Part shown: positions 11,077 through 25,700 of the stretch, in pieces
How the letters are laid out: each line of letters starts with the position of its first letter
Position numbering within the stretch: position 1 is the stretch's first letter
NCBI RefSeq assembly: GCF_000003815.2
Contig: NC_049996.1
Location: 14,802,996 to 14,866,995 of the forward strand
Length of the DNA stretch: 64,000 bases
Origin: Branchiostoma floridae
Taxonomy: Eukaryota; Chordata; Leptocardii; Amphioxiformes; Branchiostomatidae
Reading direction: 5' to 3'
Position numbers and translations under genes: made by a program
The notes under the pieces: generated by a model
The model's input: the letters and a program-made list of their open reading frames with translations, nothing else
What the model was told of the DNA's origin: nothing
The model's database searches: none

Positions 11077-13722
11077 AGAAATATTTTTGGCAACACCTCA
11101 GGAGTGGAGGCTTTTTTTTTTACACTTTCATCTTCTGAATTTCTGACTGCATTCAACAACAACTTATTAACAAATTCAAAATGCCACGTTTCAAGTATCT
11201 AGTTGCTTTATTGAATATATAATACATTAAAGCACGGCATACTGAATAGATCTGTATATACAAGCACAGTCGGACATATTATACAAACAGACTGTACTAT
11301 ACATTGTAGGTAACACATTGATAAATTCAAACATGTACATAAAATGGTTCCAAGCTATAACATTTGCATTGGACATGAAGAAACTATTGCTAAATGCAGA
11401 CAGTAATACAGTTGCACAAGTCAGTAGAAAGCTGCCTGGGTTTCGAGGGACCATCTAGTAGGGGTGAAATTGATTTAAACCATACATACACCAGATAGGT
11501 AACCTGGTAAGAAAAGCGTCATGTTACTTTTTAAACATGTCAGAAGTAGATGTACATGTATAAGCTATCTTCTACCTCTATCCTATATACATTTTCTTAC
11601 TCTTAATGTTTTCTGTGGACAAATGTTTGAACTAAATGTGCACCTTGTCAACAAACAACCTTAAGAATACAAAATTGCTGTAATAAACACAAGTAGAGCA
11701 AGCTACATGTTTATTCTAATTCTACTGGAACTAGTACTTCATACACTAAACTCAGGTCAGGACCAATTCCATGGCATCTAGAAATGTAAAATTGCATGGT
11801 GCCATAAATATTACATGCTATATGATTTATAGTCAGTAGTAAACACAAAAGCTAAATTTTAGTCTAAAATAAAATAAATTCTGGCCTGTCTATGGCCATT
11901 GCATCAGCTTTTGTTCTGTCTTTGCAATTTCAAACAAGATCTGAAGGTTTGGAAACCTAAGAATACTAGTATACTTAAACTGTCCAGTAGTATGTAACAT
12001 CAGTACAGTACATGTAACAAAATTTGTTGGGGCTATGTAACATTACCCGACTGGGGGTATGTAACATATTCTGTTGTCTGGGTTATGTAACATAATCTGG
12101 GGTTATATAACATCTTCTCTTGTCTGGGTTATGTAACATAATCTGTTTTGGGCTATGTAACATATGCTCTTGTCTGGGTTATGTAACATAATCTTGGGTT
12201 ATGTAACAATCATAGTATGTAGCAATCTCTTTGGGCTACATGTATGTAATTATGTAATCTCTTTTCGTGAGTATGTTACACAATATCTTGACCTGGTTCC
12301 TGGTTACGTAACATAATCCCTTTACCAGGGTTCTGTAGCATATATGTTTATAATATAATCTCATATCCAACATATGTAACACAATCTCTTGCCCATGGGC
12401 CATGTAGCACCAGGCTTTTAGCCAAGCATGGGTCAAGGCGTCATCTGGACACACTTTTCTTAGAATAACAAGAAATTTGACGCACTGGACGCCCTTACAC
12501 TGGGGAGAAAATCCTCTGACAGGGATGCTACCAGGTCATCTGTGGTCACAGTCTTCTACTGTGGTCACAGTCTTCTACTGTGACCTCTGTAACAGTGTTT
12601 GAACTCTTTGGATACCTTAGAATGCTTCATTTTAACTTAAGATAATCAAAAACTGCACAATGGAAGGTGGATGCCACCAGACCCCCCTACAATAGTCGCT
12701 TATAAATTTGGACTCCCTATAATGAAATCCTGAAAAGGCCTGTGTAGCACTAATAATGGTAACAGTGCAATAGAATAATGCGACACTAAGAAGACGGAAG
12801 GGGACTGGGTGGGGGTTGTCTTCAAGTTCAAATATGAACTTCCCTTGCAAAATTACTATGACAGCTTCACAAAAGAAACACAGATAAAAGCATTCATTAC
12901 AACAAATGGTTTGCACTGAACCTTGTGATTGTATTGTGAAAATGCATCTGTCCTAAAAGCACTTATGTACAAATTTACATGCGCAATTCCATTATTACCC
13001 TCTTTGTACATATGCTGTTGTCGCGACTAAAAGATTACTTCTCTAGGTTTCTGTTGTAATGTTCCGCATTAGTCCAAATTACTTTTTCCATTTCGTTACA
13101 TTAGCTAATGGCAACTCTTATCAAAGGGTTAAGTGATACAGGCAAAGTGCTTTGGCTCGTCAGTGATTTACCAAAAGGTCATTTCAAAATTACCTCTATA
13201 AAGTATGTAATGATATCTGTATATTATGCTTAAGCACTTGGCACTATAGGCTTTTGGAAGTTTTGGTACAAAAACGGATGTTGGCTAAGTGCATTTACTC
13301 GTCAATGGTTGTCTACGGAAGGTCATTTCAGAGTAAGCTCTAGAGCATCTAATAGTATCTGAATATGCTGTACAAGGACCCAGTGGCGTAACACTTAAAT
13401 CCAGAATTTGTACTTGAGAACCGAATTTAAATTGAGGTACATGCAAGCTTTGACTAAATTTACTGTCTATTGTGCAACTGCATGGTACGCTGTCTCTTGA
13501 TTTTGAAAGTATGGTGGACCAATGAGACCAACTTTTAGTCACATGTTAATCATTGACCAATCAGATACTAGAAGCTTGATATGCATAATTAACTCATTCT
13601 ATTGTCCAACTGCATGGTCCATATTCCAGCTGATTCTCAAACTAAGGTTGACCAATGACAGAGTGTTATGCAAGTCACATGATTAATTCTGACCAATGAG
13701 GTGAGTGGATGAAGTAAGTGCG
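11077..13722. other. Convergent intergenic interval between PRIM1 and the IP3 kinase gene
   Basis: No coding exon is visible. The interval should hold both 3' UTRs. Candidate PRIM1 polyadenylation signals are ATTAAA near 11226 and AATAAA near 11682. At 12000-12400 a degenerate tandem array repeats TATGTAACATAATCT. At 12412-12750 is one copy of a roughly 330-bp repeat also found at 45760-46110. Confidence 0.6.
12412..12750 (+). repeat. Copy 1 of a long dispersed repeat (partner at 45760-46110)
   Basis: The block shares CGTCATCTGGA, TTTTCTTAGAATAACAAGAA, GGATGCTACCAGGTCATCTG, CACAGTCTTCTACTGTG, ATGGAAGGTGGATGCC and TTTGGACTCCCTAT in the same order with 45760-46110. Copy 1 has an extra tandem duplication of the GTGGTCACAGTCTTCTACT segment. 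There is no ORF. It is probably an unclassified non-autonomous element. Confidence 0.8.
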
Positions 13723-16700
13723 TCAGACAAAGTGAACCTTTTCTTCTTCTTCCTCTAGTGTTGTCACTACGCACGATTTTACTGCCTGAAATATGAAGAA
13801 AAAAGCATTTAGCCTCAAACAACAGGTAGTTCAGTGCCTCACTTAAAAAACTCCAACAAGAAGACATTTACTTTGTGTGACGAACTGTCCTATCCCACCG
13901 CTGCCACCATGTAGTAGGTCAAGGAAAATGTATGTTTTTACATGACGTATGGTTTAGCAACTACTCTGGCCACATTTGTCTTCTGCAACGCACTGTCTGA
14001 TTGGCCGCCAAGTCGAATGTTTCAGACCAATCAGAAGCGATTGAAAGTATCAATACAAAGACTGAGTAGCATTTGTAACAAATACTTTATGTTAACCTTC
14101 ACATGGTCTAGCCTAACAAAGTTCCTCTCTGTTTATTTTTACTCCAACACATTCATATATATGGAGACCAGTCCCTCCAGCTCTGTCCTGCTACTTGCTA
14201 CATATTATACTAGTAATCGAACACCAGAAGGTTTCTTCTACACCTCCAGTAACCATGATGACCACCATCTGGTCCAGGGCATTGGCCTTATTTGTTACGA
14301 GAAACAGAGGAAGAAAGAACGGAGCGAAACAATGCTTCCCATCCACGAAGGTGGACATAACATGAATACCTAGATACAAGGACGTTACATAGAAGTATAT
14401 AACGTCCTTGCTGTCCAGCCTTATAAGATTGCTGAACTTTTAGGCAAAGGAGAGTGAGAGAGAAGGCAAGTACCTTGATGAGATTGTCCAGCCCTGTGAG
14501 ATAGCCGTCCTCGTGATTCCCCAGCTCCCAGGGTACCGCATGCGTCACGCTGACGTCATCTGGTAACGCCGCGGTCTTTGCGAAGTCTATCATCCAAGCG
14601 CCCGCGTTGTCTTCCACGTCATACAACATCAGAATGGAGCTGCCTACAATCTGTAAGTATAAGGGAAGAAATATGTTATCTAAAGTGTATTCCTTGACAC
14701 CAAAACATTTGTCTAGCGCCCTATGTTTCTTTAATATTAGATAATAGTTCTTAATTTACATAAATATTGTAATACCGATAGACAGTTTTGCGTTTAGCAC
14801 TCAGTGTTTAACTATGTTTCAAGTGGCCGAAGCATGCTATCTTAGGCCAGTTAGGGTACGCGTCGTATAAGGGAAGAAGTATTGTTATCTGAAATTTATT
14901 CTTTTTGACACCAAAACATTAGTCTCGTGCTCTATGTTTCTTAATTTACATAAATATTGTAATACCGGTAAACAGTTATGCTTTTAGCACTCATAATGAA
15001 CAGTACATAACGCTAGTGTTAAACAAGTGAACGAAGCATGATTACGGGTACACAATGTTTATCTTCCAAGAAAAAAAGTTTTCTATAGAATTAGCTCCTG
15101 TGAGCTCCATTCAGAATTCATTCACTATCGTTGCGTGCGTGTTCTTGTGTATCGTGTTCCACTATCGTGAATCCGGAAAAAAAGACTCCGCCCCAGAGGC
15201 GTTACCAAAAAAAATATGATGAGCCCCTACCTCGTGCCTCTGGAAGAAGTCGGAGGCGGCGAATTTTTCCCTGATGTGCTGAAGTCTCTCCACAATCTTG
15301 TCTCGCGCTGCGGGGTGACCCTTGAAGAATTTTCCCAGCGTCTTCAAGACCTGCTCCCAAGTTCGTACCGTCTTAAGGTCCTTGTTGGTCTTTCCTCCCG
15401 GTACCTAGAGAAAGAAAATCGTAGACCCTTAGGTATATGTTTGTAAATTTACAACGAGTAATATTGGTGGGCTAAATACTCTACCCTGGGGAACAATGCG
15501 TAAAAGAAGGACACCTATATGTGTCCTGGCAAAAATAACTTGAGGACCTGCTTCTTAATACAAGAAAACTTCAACAAACATCAACGATGTCAATGTTCCT
15601 TAGATCTAGATCTGATGTTATTGCCAGTGTCGTATCTAGATCGTTTACATTATGTTGCGGTTCAACGTACATGTGTATGATGAGTTTTTTTTCTCACCTT
15701 CGAAGCCTCTACCCTGAATGAAAACGCCGATGTCGAACTCTCCTTTTCTCTGAACTGTAAAATATGAAAAGAAAAATAGATTTTTTTTTATTCCTGTTGT
15801 TCAATTTGTTGATACATTCATACAAATACATGGATATGAAATAGAAAACTGAACAAACGTAGACCACGGATCCAACGATAATTGATGAATAACTACAAAG
15901 AATGCACATAATATAAGAGAAAATAAGCTAAAATAGACAATAATACAAATGAAATTGAATATGAGGAAAAGAAACGGAAAAAGCAAATGACAAATTATGA
16001 TAAACTGGAACGTAGTCCAGAAACTAATACAAAACCATTGTTCGGGACAATCCAAACCGTATAAAAAGGCAAAATAAAACCAAGGAGGTTAAAAGTTCTA
16101 CTGTTACTTACCGTCATGTATCTGACTTTGGTGATGGCTTGTTTCTTTTGCTCTTCTTCTGTGGCCGCCTTTGGGTTCACTTTGACCATTTTCTGGTACA
16201 GATCCGGCCGTAACTTCGGGTTGATGGCTTCCTTTTCTGCAAACGTTCTGGAAGAAAAACGGAACGGTTTTGGGTATTTGAAAATCTTAATTACCTTTGC
16301 CAAGAAGGTAATTATAGTTTCGGTGCTGTATGACGGTACATGTATGTGGGCATACTCGAGAAGTTATGGCTAGATCTTTATTAAATCTTGTAGTGTATGT
16401 GGGTAGTGGACACATTCGAATATATGGCCCACTCTATGTAAGGGCTGTCTGTTTCATGTTCTTTAGCTATATGCTATAGCCATGGGTTTTGGCGGAACGT
16501 CAAAGCTTTCGGGTTCGATGAAAATTGATACAGGTTTGGTCCCCCTAGAAGCTTTCTTTGCGAAATGCAGAAGCACTTTTGTTGGCAGCTTTGGAAGACG
16601 ATGAATTAATTGCTGTTGTGTCACCTTTTGTGTTAGGAATACATTGAAAGATATATAATTGCGCCCCTTTATTAGCTTTTTGGGCAAACTGCAGATGCAG

Positions 16701-16752
16701 TTTTGTTGGAAACTTTTAAAGAAGATGACTTGATTGTAACGTTGTTGTTGTT

Positions 16753-16790
<38 letters not shown>

Positions 16791-19700
16791 GTCGCCTACC
16801 TGTTCCCAACTTTGACATCCATGACGGCCACGTCCCCTACAAAGTGCGTGAGCAGGTTCTCCAGCTCGATGTAGTACTTGTCGTCCTTATAAACCTGGGA
16901 GTAACAACAATTAATGATGTTATTGATTTGTGCTAATTGACTGATCGACATTATATGTGTGATTTGTTGTAATGTATTTTATTGGATTGTATGTAGAGGA
17001 CCTCAGGAAGAATAGTTTGATGTATTCTAATGGAGATTCCTAATAAGCAAACAAACAAACAAACCTCTCCGTAGTAGGCAGGCACGACTTCCCGGCACCC
17101 GTCCTGCATCAGCCTCTCGTACACTCGCGCCTCCGTGTCGCCGTCCTTCGTCTGGAGCTTCAGGATCGTGTTCTGGGCGCCCTGGGCAAACGCACCTGTT
17201 AAGAACAACAGGAGAAAAACAGTTAGATAAATATCTTTATTGACACAAAAAAGTACAGCGTCTTTTGGAAGGTCTACTACAACTATACAGGATGGTGTTT
17301 GGGTGCCCTGGGCAAACGCACCTGTTTGGAACAACAGGACAAGAGCGGTTAGATAGATATTTTATTGACAGTGACTTTCGCAAGGTCTGGGCGTTCTGAG
17401 CAAACGCGCCTTTTCACAAAATAGAGATGAAAAAACGGTTACATGTTTTTTTTTCTCTCTCATTATTGGTTTATTCAGAAAGAGGTTACGAATACGAATA
17501 GATATACGGGGATGGAAACACATGACGGCACAACAAAAACCAAGTAAAAACCAACACAACTTGTACAGGTGAAGTATACGGACGCACACAGAATGAAATA
17601 GTGACTCCCTTAAAACATCAAACCAGTCATCATTTTCAAACATCTATGTCCGAGTTCTATCATGCAATTACTATTATTATGTTATCATTAATTTTATCAT
17701 ACACATCAAAAGCAAACTAAACATGTGCTTCTATGGTGAAACAAAGACTTAAGACGAGACAGCAATAGAAATGAAATGTTGAGCTGGAAATTCGACGCGT
17801 GCGCACTTACCATCATGTCCTGAAAGTTGTACGAAGCCTTCCTTCTTGGTTGAGTTTGCCTGATTTTCTTTGTTGTCTTCCGTTTTGTCCTTGTCTTCAT
17901 TTTTCTGATTTTCCTTTAACCTGGCATTCTGATCAGTTGTTGCGTTTGGATGCTGTGATGAATGTCCGTCACTACAAGTTTCACTACATGTCGCTGCGCT
18001 CTTGTGTCCTTCTTGTGCGTCCATCGCGTTGTTTTTGTTGTTCTCGACGTTGACGTCATTTTCAGACGATCTGTTGTTCGGAATGACGTCATGAGGAACA
18101 TTTTCCTGGTCGCTCTGTGAGTCCCGACTTTGCACACAGCCGTTCGAACGGTTCTCTCTGTCGATGTCGGTGGTCGTGATCAGAACGTTCAGGATATTCT
18201 GTACAAAATTAAATAATAACCAAAATGCGCTTAGAGTTATTCCCAAAAGAATGGCGTGGATGAAACTAAAATGTGAGGAAAACTTCATGGCAAAGCAATC
18301 ATGTAGTATTATAACGAAATATTATTTCAATAACCAAGTCGTGAGTAACAATAAAATACAATTCATCATCATGTAAAATTTCCCATAACACAATTCTTTA
18401 TAGACATTCAGAGAGGTTCTAAGTACATGTACTACTGTGATAGAATTTGTTGTGCGTTGTTAGGGGGTCGGTGAAGCTGTATTTATTTTCATATTTCTAC
18501 TGCTTTTTTATATTACAAAGCCGAGTCATACCAAAGACTTTAAGAATGGTACATGTTGCTTTCTCTGCATAGCACTCAACAGTAATGAGAAAGAGTATGG
18601 AAGTTAAACACACATCACTACCAGCGGACCAGCCCCCTGCTGTAGTGGCTTGCACAAATGTGTGGCCCAAGGGCTACAGATATGGAGATGGGCGCCACCC
18701 CTACGCATCTGTTATTGATGTACGGGCAACTTTAACTTTACTTTAACTTTGTATATTGCAGTTGCATTCTGTTTAATTTTGGTTTGGTTTGATTCGGATC
18801 TCCATCAGTGACGGATATGCGGCCATATGTCACTATCCTTCCTGGAGTCCGGATGAATGATGTAAATCACCGTATGGCTGATACGAGACGGGGGTTCGCC
18901 AGGCCTCCATTTGGGTGAATTTGGGTGAATCACTTTTTTTAATGCAATACGAACAATACAGACAAGGAAAGGCTGCACCCTCCAACCAACCCCCTAGATT
19001 TGCAATGTCGTTCCCCATCCCAGATGTGCATTGACTTGTGCATGGTTCAAGTTAGGTAACCATGCTGTAGGTACGGAAGGCATAGAGTACGTGCCTGCTG
19101 GTAATGATTGTCAATTGCTGGCACTCAGCTAAGTGGATAAAACCCTTCTGTAGAGATGAATGCTACAGTCATTAGCATAAGGGTTCTGTACCAGGCCCAA
19201 CGTGATCAGCTCTGCACGTGGAAACTGTGTAACGTGAGTACGAGTGATCGACACTTCATCGTAGGTGATGCTCTATCTTTAAGTAGACGTGGAGTCTGGT
19301 GTTTTGAGTGTTTCAGTGAGGGAATCGGCATGCACGTCCTTCTAGTGGTTGGTGTTTTTACTCTCAGTCTCAATAACACGCGTAAAACAGTGAGCTGGGT
19401 CCAACATCTGCTTTGAGATTAGACATATAGTGAGACATGATGCGACAAGGGAGATGCACTGGTATAGGGAGACAACTGCGTTGGAGAGTTGGAATGTTGC
19501 TTCGGGATTACACAACTTGGACAAGCTGAACCCAAGTCAACATAAAATTATGACAGAAATGACTGTTTTGGTCTAAAGGAGCGAGGCATGGCTTTGTTTA
19601 GACTAAAACAATCACTTTTTGTCATATCTCTATGTTTGCATGGGTTCAGCTATGGGTATGGGGAGGTAAAGTTAACAACGTTTCTCTCAATTTCATTTCA

Positions 19701-22700
19701 AGTTGTCAAGAAAATATTATGCAAGCAAACGCAAGCGAACTGCAAATTTGTCCAGATATTTCATTCTCCAATCTAAACCCTGTGTACACAAATGCAAAGT
19801 CGGTCTTTGAAAGCTATTCTTTTGTCAATTTTTTGTTATCAAACTTTCCACAAACAAACAAAAACTTTCTACAGCAACAAAAATCTTTATATACTAAGTT
19901 GGGGTTTCCCACATCACACATGATCCAAAGTAAAAGGAAGCAGCTAGCTCGCATGAGCTGGCTAAGTGGATCACTTTATGAAGAGATAGCGATAGCCACT
20001 TTAAATCGTACACGTGTTCAGCTACTGGAAACACTCAACTGGTCTTAAGGGCCATAGAAGTCACTCTCAAGGGCGAATCGCACGATTTTTCAGCCACGAG
20101 ATATCGTCCAACTAGCGTGTCAATCAAAATCATCAGCTCAACCAATCAGATAGCAGATACATGTCAGTCACGAGTTTGGGCTATGTGATTGACCAATCAG
20201 AGCTCCGATTGGATAGAAACGAAGTGATTGGTTGTAGAGAAAGGTCAGCGTGACCTAGGAACTCAATCTGAGGACCTTCCGCGTGATCTCTTAAAGTTCT
20301 TGAGGGTCCCTGATGAAGTGTTGTTAACAGACGAGGATGAAAACATGACGTACTCTGAATATCAAGAGAGAGCCAGGTAGATCATATCTGACTTGTTAAC
20401 AACTTCATCTCACACACACGTTCAATCATATGCACACTTGGAATTGAGTAGCTATGTAGGGCTTAGCGATGATCACTTTTAAGTTCAAGGGCGCTCTTCA
20501 GATTGTCACGTTTTAGTGTTGCAATGGTACGACTCGTGAGAAGCTCAAATAGTTCTACTGGCCGATTTTTATTGAACGCCTGGATCGACTGTACCTTCAC
20601 GACCAGTCCAGTTGAAATTTCTCCCGCACCCGGTAAAGTGGCCAAACTCCCACTGCGTAAAACGTCTACCATGTGTTGTTTGTTTGTTTGTCTGTTTGTT
20701 TCACCATTACTTATTCATAAAAGCTCAAATCGGCCTTAAAGCTTCCCCTACCCCGGAAGAAAGCTTGGCCAGTCCACGTTAGACTGAAGTGCCCGTTTGT
20801 TGTTGTTGTTTTATTCAGTTTTACCGCATTTATGGAAGGATTGACATAACAGGTGACTATCAACTTTGCAAGATGTCACCCCGGAGACCAGACTGTAAAG
20901 TTTCATCCACTCTTTTCGATAAGTGCGGTGGGTTCTTAAACGTGCTCGGGGTGTGGCTCTCCCCGAACACGGGACCTACATTTAATGTCTTATCCGAGGG
21001 ACGGCCCTAGCCGAAGCTATAAGCCAAGTACTCATTTTCACCTTGTGTAAAGTGGTTTCCCAAGGACACATGGAGGCTTGGTGACATGGAAGGTTTCGAA
21101 CTCGGGACCCCTTGTGCCTGAGCCCAAAGCGCTGCCGATTACGCCACACAATCATCAGAATTGAGAAAGAAAGCACACCTTAGCGAGTAGCCCGGGTGAC
21201 GGCGGGGGCGTTTCTCTGGTCCGGGCGTCATCCTCGCTCAGGCTGCGGCACATCTTGTGGCGCTTCTTCTTCCTGCCGTCAGGGGGCGTGCATGAGTAGT
21301 TCTGCAGCTGCTTGGCGCACCTGACGCTGACTTGGTTCCACTTCGTCACGGAGTTGGTCCTGTTCGTGTCGGTATCAGCTGAAACACAACACACGCACAT
21401 CAACTGTTATCAAATGATTGAATGAAGACCTATAATGTAACGCAAGTTTATCCGCGGGCTAACCTATATCCGTTGTTTTAAAAACCGTGGTTTCAAATTT
21501 CAATATTTTCAAAATATTTCAGTGGACCCTACATTTTCAAAATATTGCAGTCTGAAACCACCGCCCGTCGTCTTGACATCCCTAAATAACAACGGATATA
21601 GTTTACCCCTCGAATAAAGGTGAACTAATGATATGTCTAAAGCTAAGGGCACAACCCGTCGTACGTGCAAGTATGTGCTATCTACGTGCCAAAACGTGGG
21701 CAATTTAGATAGGGATCCGAAAGTGGTAAGTACCGTACGAACTCGTAGGGACTCCGACGGATTTTGGAGCACGCAGACACACCGTAGAAATTTACCTGCA
21801 GGCAAAACGTTGTGTGCCATCGGGCTGCGGTTTGGCCCCCCGTACGTGCCAGTATGGGTGACGCGCCTGCCCTGTACAGCCTGAACGTTTTCAGAAATAC
21901 GTGGCGGACGTGGCCTCCTCCAAAAAACGTGCGGACTAATTGAACGTACGGCGGGTTGTGCCATTAGCTTTAGGGATGCATGAAACCCTATGTTGTACAA
22001 TGATCGAAAGAGACATTGGACTGTCAGGGTTTGCTCTTATATCTATAATTTATTAATTTCTTTATTTGCAATGTAGGCTAATTGCAAGGGTACAGACAGT
22101 AAAAAGTAACAAGTGTCTATTTTATACAGCTATCTATATATATGATTCTACATTGTTTACTCGGAGGTTTGACTTCTTCTTTGGAGGCAGTGGCTGATGA
22201 AAAGTCCAACGTACAGTATTTGCACAATCTATCTTGAACTGATAACTTTTTATATAATGAAGGACAGGTCGTACTGGAAAAACTAATAACGTTATATAAC
22301 GTACTTCACCGGTGAATCCCTGATGCACAATGATGATTGTACAATGTAGGAATGAACAAAGACCTATTTTTGTACATTTTATGAATGAATGTACTGTACA
22401 TGTTATGTAAAGATCATGAATGGCGACTTATTCTAGGCATGAATGGGGACCTATATTGTATTTTTAAGGAATGAGAAAAAATACTATTTTTGTACATTCT
22501 ATGAATGAATGGAGACCAATATTGCACATGTTATGTAAAGATTATAGATGGCGACCTATTCTAGGAATGAATGGGGACCTAAATTGTACATTATAGGAAT
22601 GAACAAAGACCTATTTTTGTATATTTCAGGAATGAACAAGGACATATTTTTGTTATATAACAATAATAACGTTATGTAATGTACTTCACCGGTGAATCCC

Positions 22701-25700
22701 AGATGCACAATGATGATGAATAAAGACTTATTTTTGTACATTTTAGGAATGAATGGAGACCAATATTGTATATGTTATGTAAAGATCATGAATGACGACC
22801 ATTATATTTTCATAGAAATGAATGGCAACCTATATTGTACATTATAGGAATGAACAAAAACCTATTTTGTACATTCCATGAATGAATGAAGACCAATATT
22901 ATACATGTTATGTAAAGATTATAAATGGTGACCTTTTTAGGAATGAATGGGAACCTAAATTGTACATTATAGGAATGAATGGGAACCTAAATTGTACATT
23001 ATAGGAATGAACAAAGACCTATTTCTATACATTTTAGGAATGAACAAAGACCTATTTTTATACATTTTAGGAATGAACAAAGACCTATTTTTGTTATATA
23101 ATGATAATAACGTTATATAATGTACTTCACCGGTGAATCCCAGATGCACAATGATGATAATTGTACAATGGAGGAATGAACAAAGACCTATTTTTGTACA
23201 TTTTATGAATGAATGATGACCTGTATTGTACATGTTATGTAAAGATTATAAATGGCGACCTTTTTAGGAATGAATGGGGACCTAAATTGTACATTTTAGG
23301 AATAAAAAAGACCTATTTTTGTACATTATAGCAAGGACATTACGTCCTTGATTCTAGGAATGAACAAAGACCTATCTTTGTACATTTTAGGAATGAATGA
23401 AAACCTATTTTTGTACATTTCAGTAGTGAATGAAGACGAATATCGTACATTTCAGGAATGAATGAAGACCTGCATCGTGAGATTTACGAATGAATGAAGA
23501 CCCATGCTGTACATTTTATGAATGAATGAGACGACCAGTATTGTACATGTTATGAATAATCACGAATGGCGACCGATATTGTATATTTTATGAATGAGTG
23601 AATGGCGACCAATATTGTGCATTTTATGAATAAAGCAAGACCTAAATTGTAACGTGACATTTTGCCCAATCGAACCACGTACAAGTCACAACAAATGCAA
23701 ACGAAAATGATGGAAGTAAAAACAGAAAGAACAATTTTTCTTACTAACGCGAAAGATAGCACTTTGATCGCAGTTACTCAAGTAACTCTCCAACAAGATT
23801 CCTCCAGTGTCACTGACGAAAAAACAACGGAGGTTGTTCAAAACGTCTGATTTCTTCCAAAAGCATATCCAGTTGCTTGAGAAACTGCTTTTTGGCGTAT
23901 CTTATTACCTGGATGTCTAACCTTCATCAGTGACACTCAGTGTCACCGACGAAAGATCACTGATGAAAGATAGAGGATGATGTCTGAAACGTCTGAACCG
24001 TTCCAAAACCATATCCAGTTGCCTGAGTAACTTCTTTTGGCGTAGCTTCCTTAAAATATTTAAGAAAATGTCTATTGCTGTTCTTTTTTTTTTCTAGTAT
24101 TTCAGGTCCTCTCGTTTTTTGTAAAATAAAACAGAAAGAACTTACGCCCTTTCTTACTAACGCGAAAGATTGACATTGATATGATGTTACATCGTATTAC
24201 ATTGTAGACTTGCTCGAGATACAGTTATCAGGGAATTAACGTTACCGTTCCTTACCTAAAACTCAGTCGCCATGTTAAAAATCTCAAACTGTATCTCCCG
24301 ACCTTTGTATAAACATGTCTGTCACATGGAACCGAAATCCGGTTTGGAGTCAGACTAATTTTCCTCAAAGAATCCAATCATTCTGTCCATGGTAACATAA
24401 TAAGACGCATGACGTGCTATGACGCAGATACATGTTATGAAATGCATTAATTTGTCCTCTATTCTTGTATACAACCTCCGCGACCACGCTTTTTTCTACA
24501 TTTTTTTTAGTTTATGAATAAAGACGTTTTTCTTGGAAAATGTGGAATCGTGTGGAGTAAAGGTTAGGTTACGTAGTTGGCTCGGTACCCAGAGGTTCTT
24601 GGTTCAAATCATGTTATGCTATAGCTACCGATATCGTTTCTTGGGGCTCGATGGGCTTAGGGATGGCTACTTCACTTTCTTTACTGCATCATGATGTGAA
24701 TATGGGTACCTGATTTCGGTTGGGGAGGTAAGACGCGTTGGAAGGAGAGGGTTGGGTTTTGGCCTTCCAATACCATGCCCTAGACACAGTGGATAACAAA
24801 CCACTGCTTTAAAAATAGGCTCTGGGACCCATTACATTTACCAACTTGAAGGCAAACGTCGTTTTGGAAAATCACACAAATAACTTCTTTGTTCCAAAGT
24901 ATCGTATATCGCACGGGTACCCATTCAGAAATGTAAGATGTATCATATACAATCTTCTTGTTTCAACCCTCGTAGTTTCACCCCAATTTGAGACACCTTT
25001 GCCATCTTGGCAATATAAGGAAATATACGTTGTGTTTTTGTAACGTCTTTTTTCGCCGTGCAATTAGATAACTGTAAGTGCGTCAGTGCATCGAGCTGTA
25101 TTTCCTAGGAATCACGGCTGAGAGCTAATCATATTTCGTTATTACGAAGTGACGCGCATAACTTGCCTCTTGTAGTGTACGGATATCACAGGTTTGGGGT
25201 TACAATGGATATCCAGTACCCATATAGCTCGACGTATACACATGTACGTTATGTGACAGTGGGGTTCAGGAGCCGCCAAACTCACCATGCCAAATGGTTC
25301 GACCTTTTGGCGTAGTGGTTAGCGTCTTTGGGTCTGTGAGCTGGGCGGCACGGGTTCGGATCCCGGAAGCCAGGAGACTGTTTCTACTCGCTTCTTGTGT
25401 TTCGGTTGGACACTGAACTCATCTGCCCGGCTAACTTCTCTGCCATATCATTAATATTCCGTCTATTTGATACTCTCTATAGATTCGGCTCGGTCTGTTT
25501 TTGACGTATTTTAGGCGTCTTATTTTGTCCCGTTTTCTTCATGTTCTTTTGGCCAGTGAACATGAAGAAAATGAGACAAAAATAAGACCGTAAAACGCCT
25601 AAAAATAGCTGTAACCGAACCCTTTCTTTGAGAATATATTTGGCAAATTTCTATTTTTTCACCCACATATAGAGCTGGTATGGATTAAGGAATGTCCGGG

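Noticed and set aside
19632-20048. 138-codon plus-strand frame in a kinase intron
   Set aside because: No recognisable domain, no splice sites and AT-rich codon use; treated as chance or an old repeat.
20463-20672. 69-codon minus-strand frame as an extra IP3 kinase exon
   Set aside because: Exons 2 and 3 already join in phase 0 without it, and no convincing acceptor-donor pair flanks it; left as uncertain only.
22286-23640. CRISPR-like array
   Set aside because: Units are imperfect, contiguous and lack unique spacers, and the sequence is an animal intron; it is a minisatellite-like array.
25311-25400. tRNA gene
   Set aside because: A and B boxes are present but the cloverleaf arms do not close and no 3' acceptor stem is seen; same reasoning for 21050-21150 and 29620-29660.
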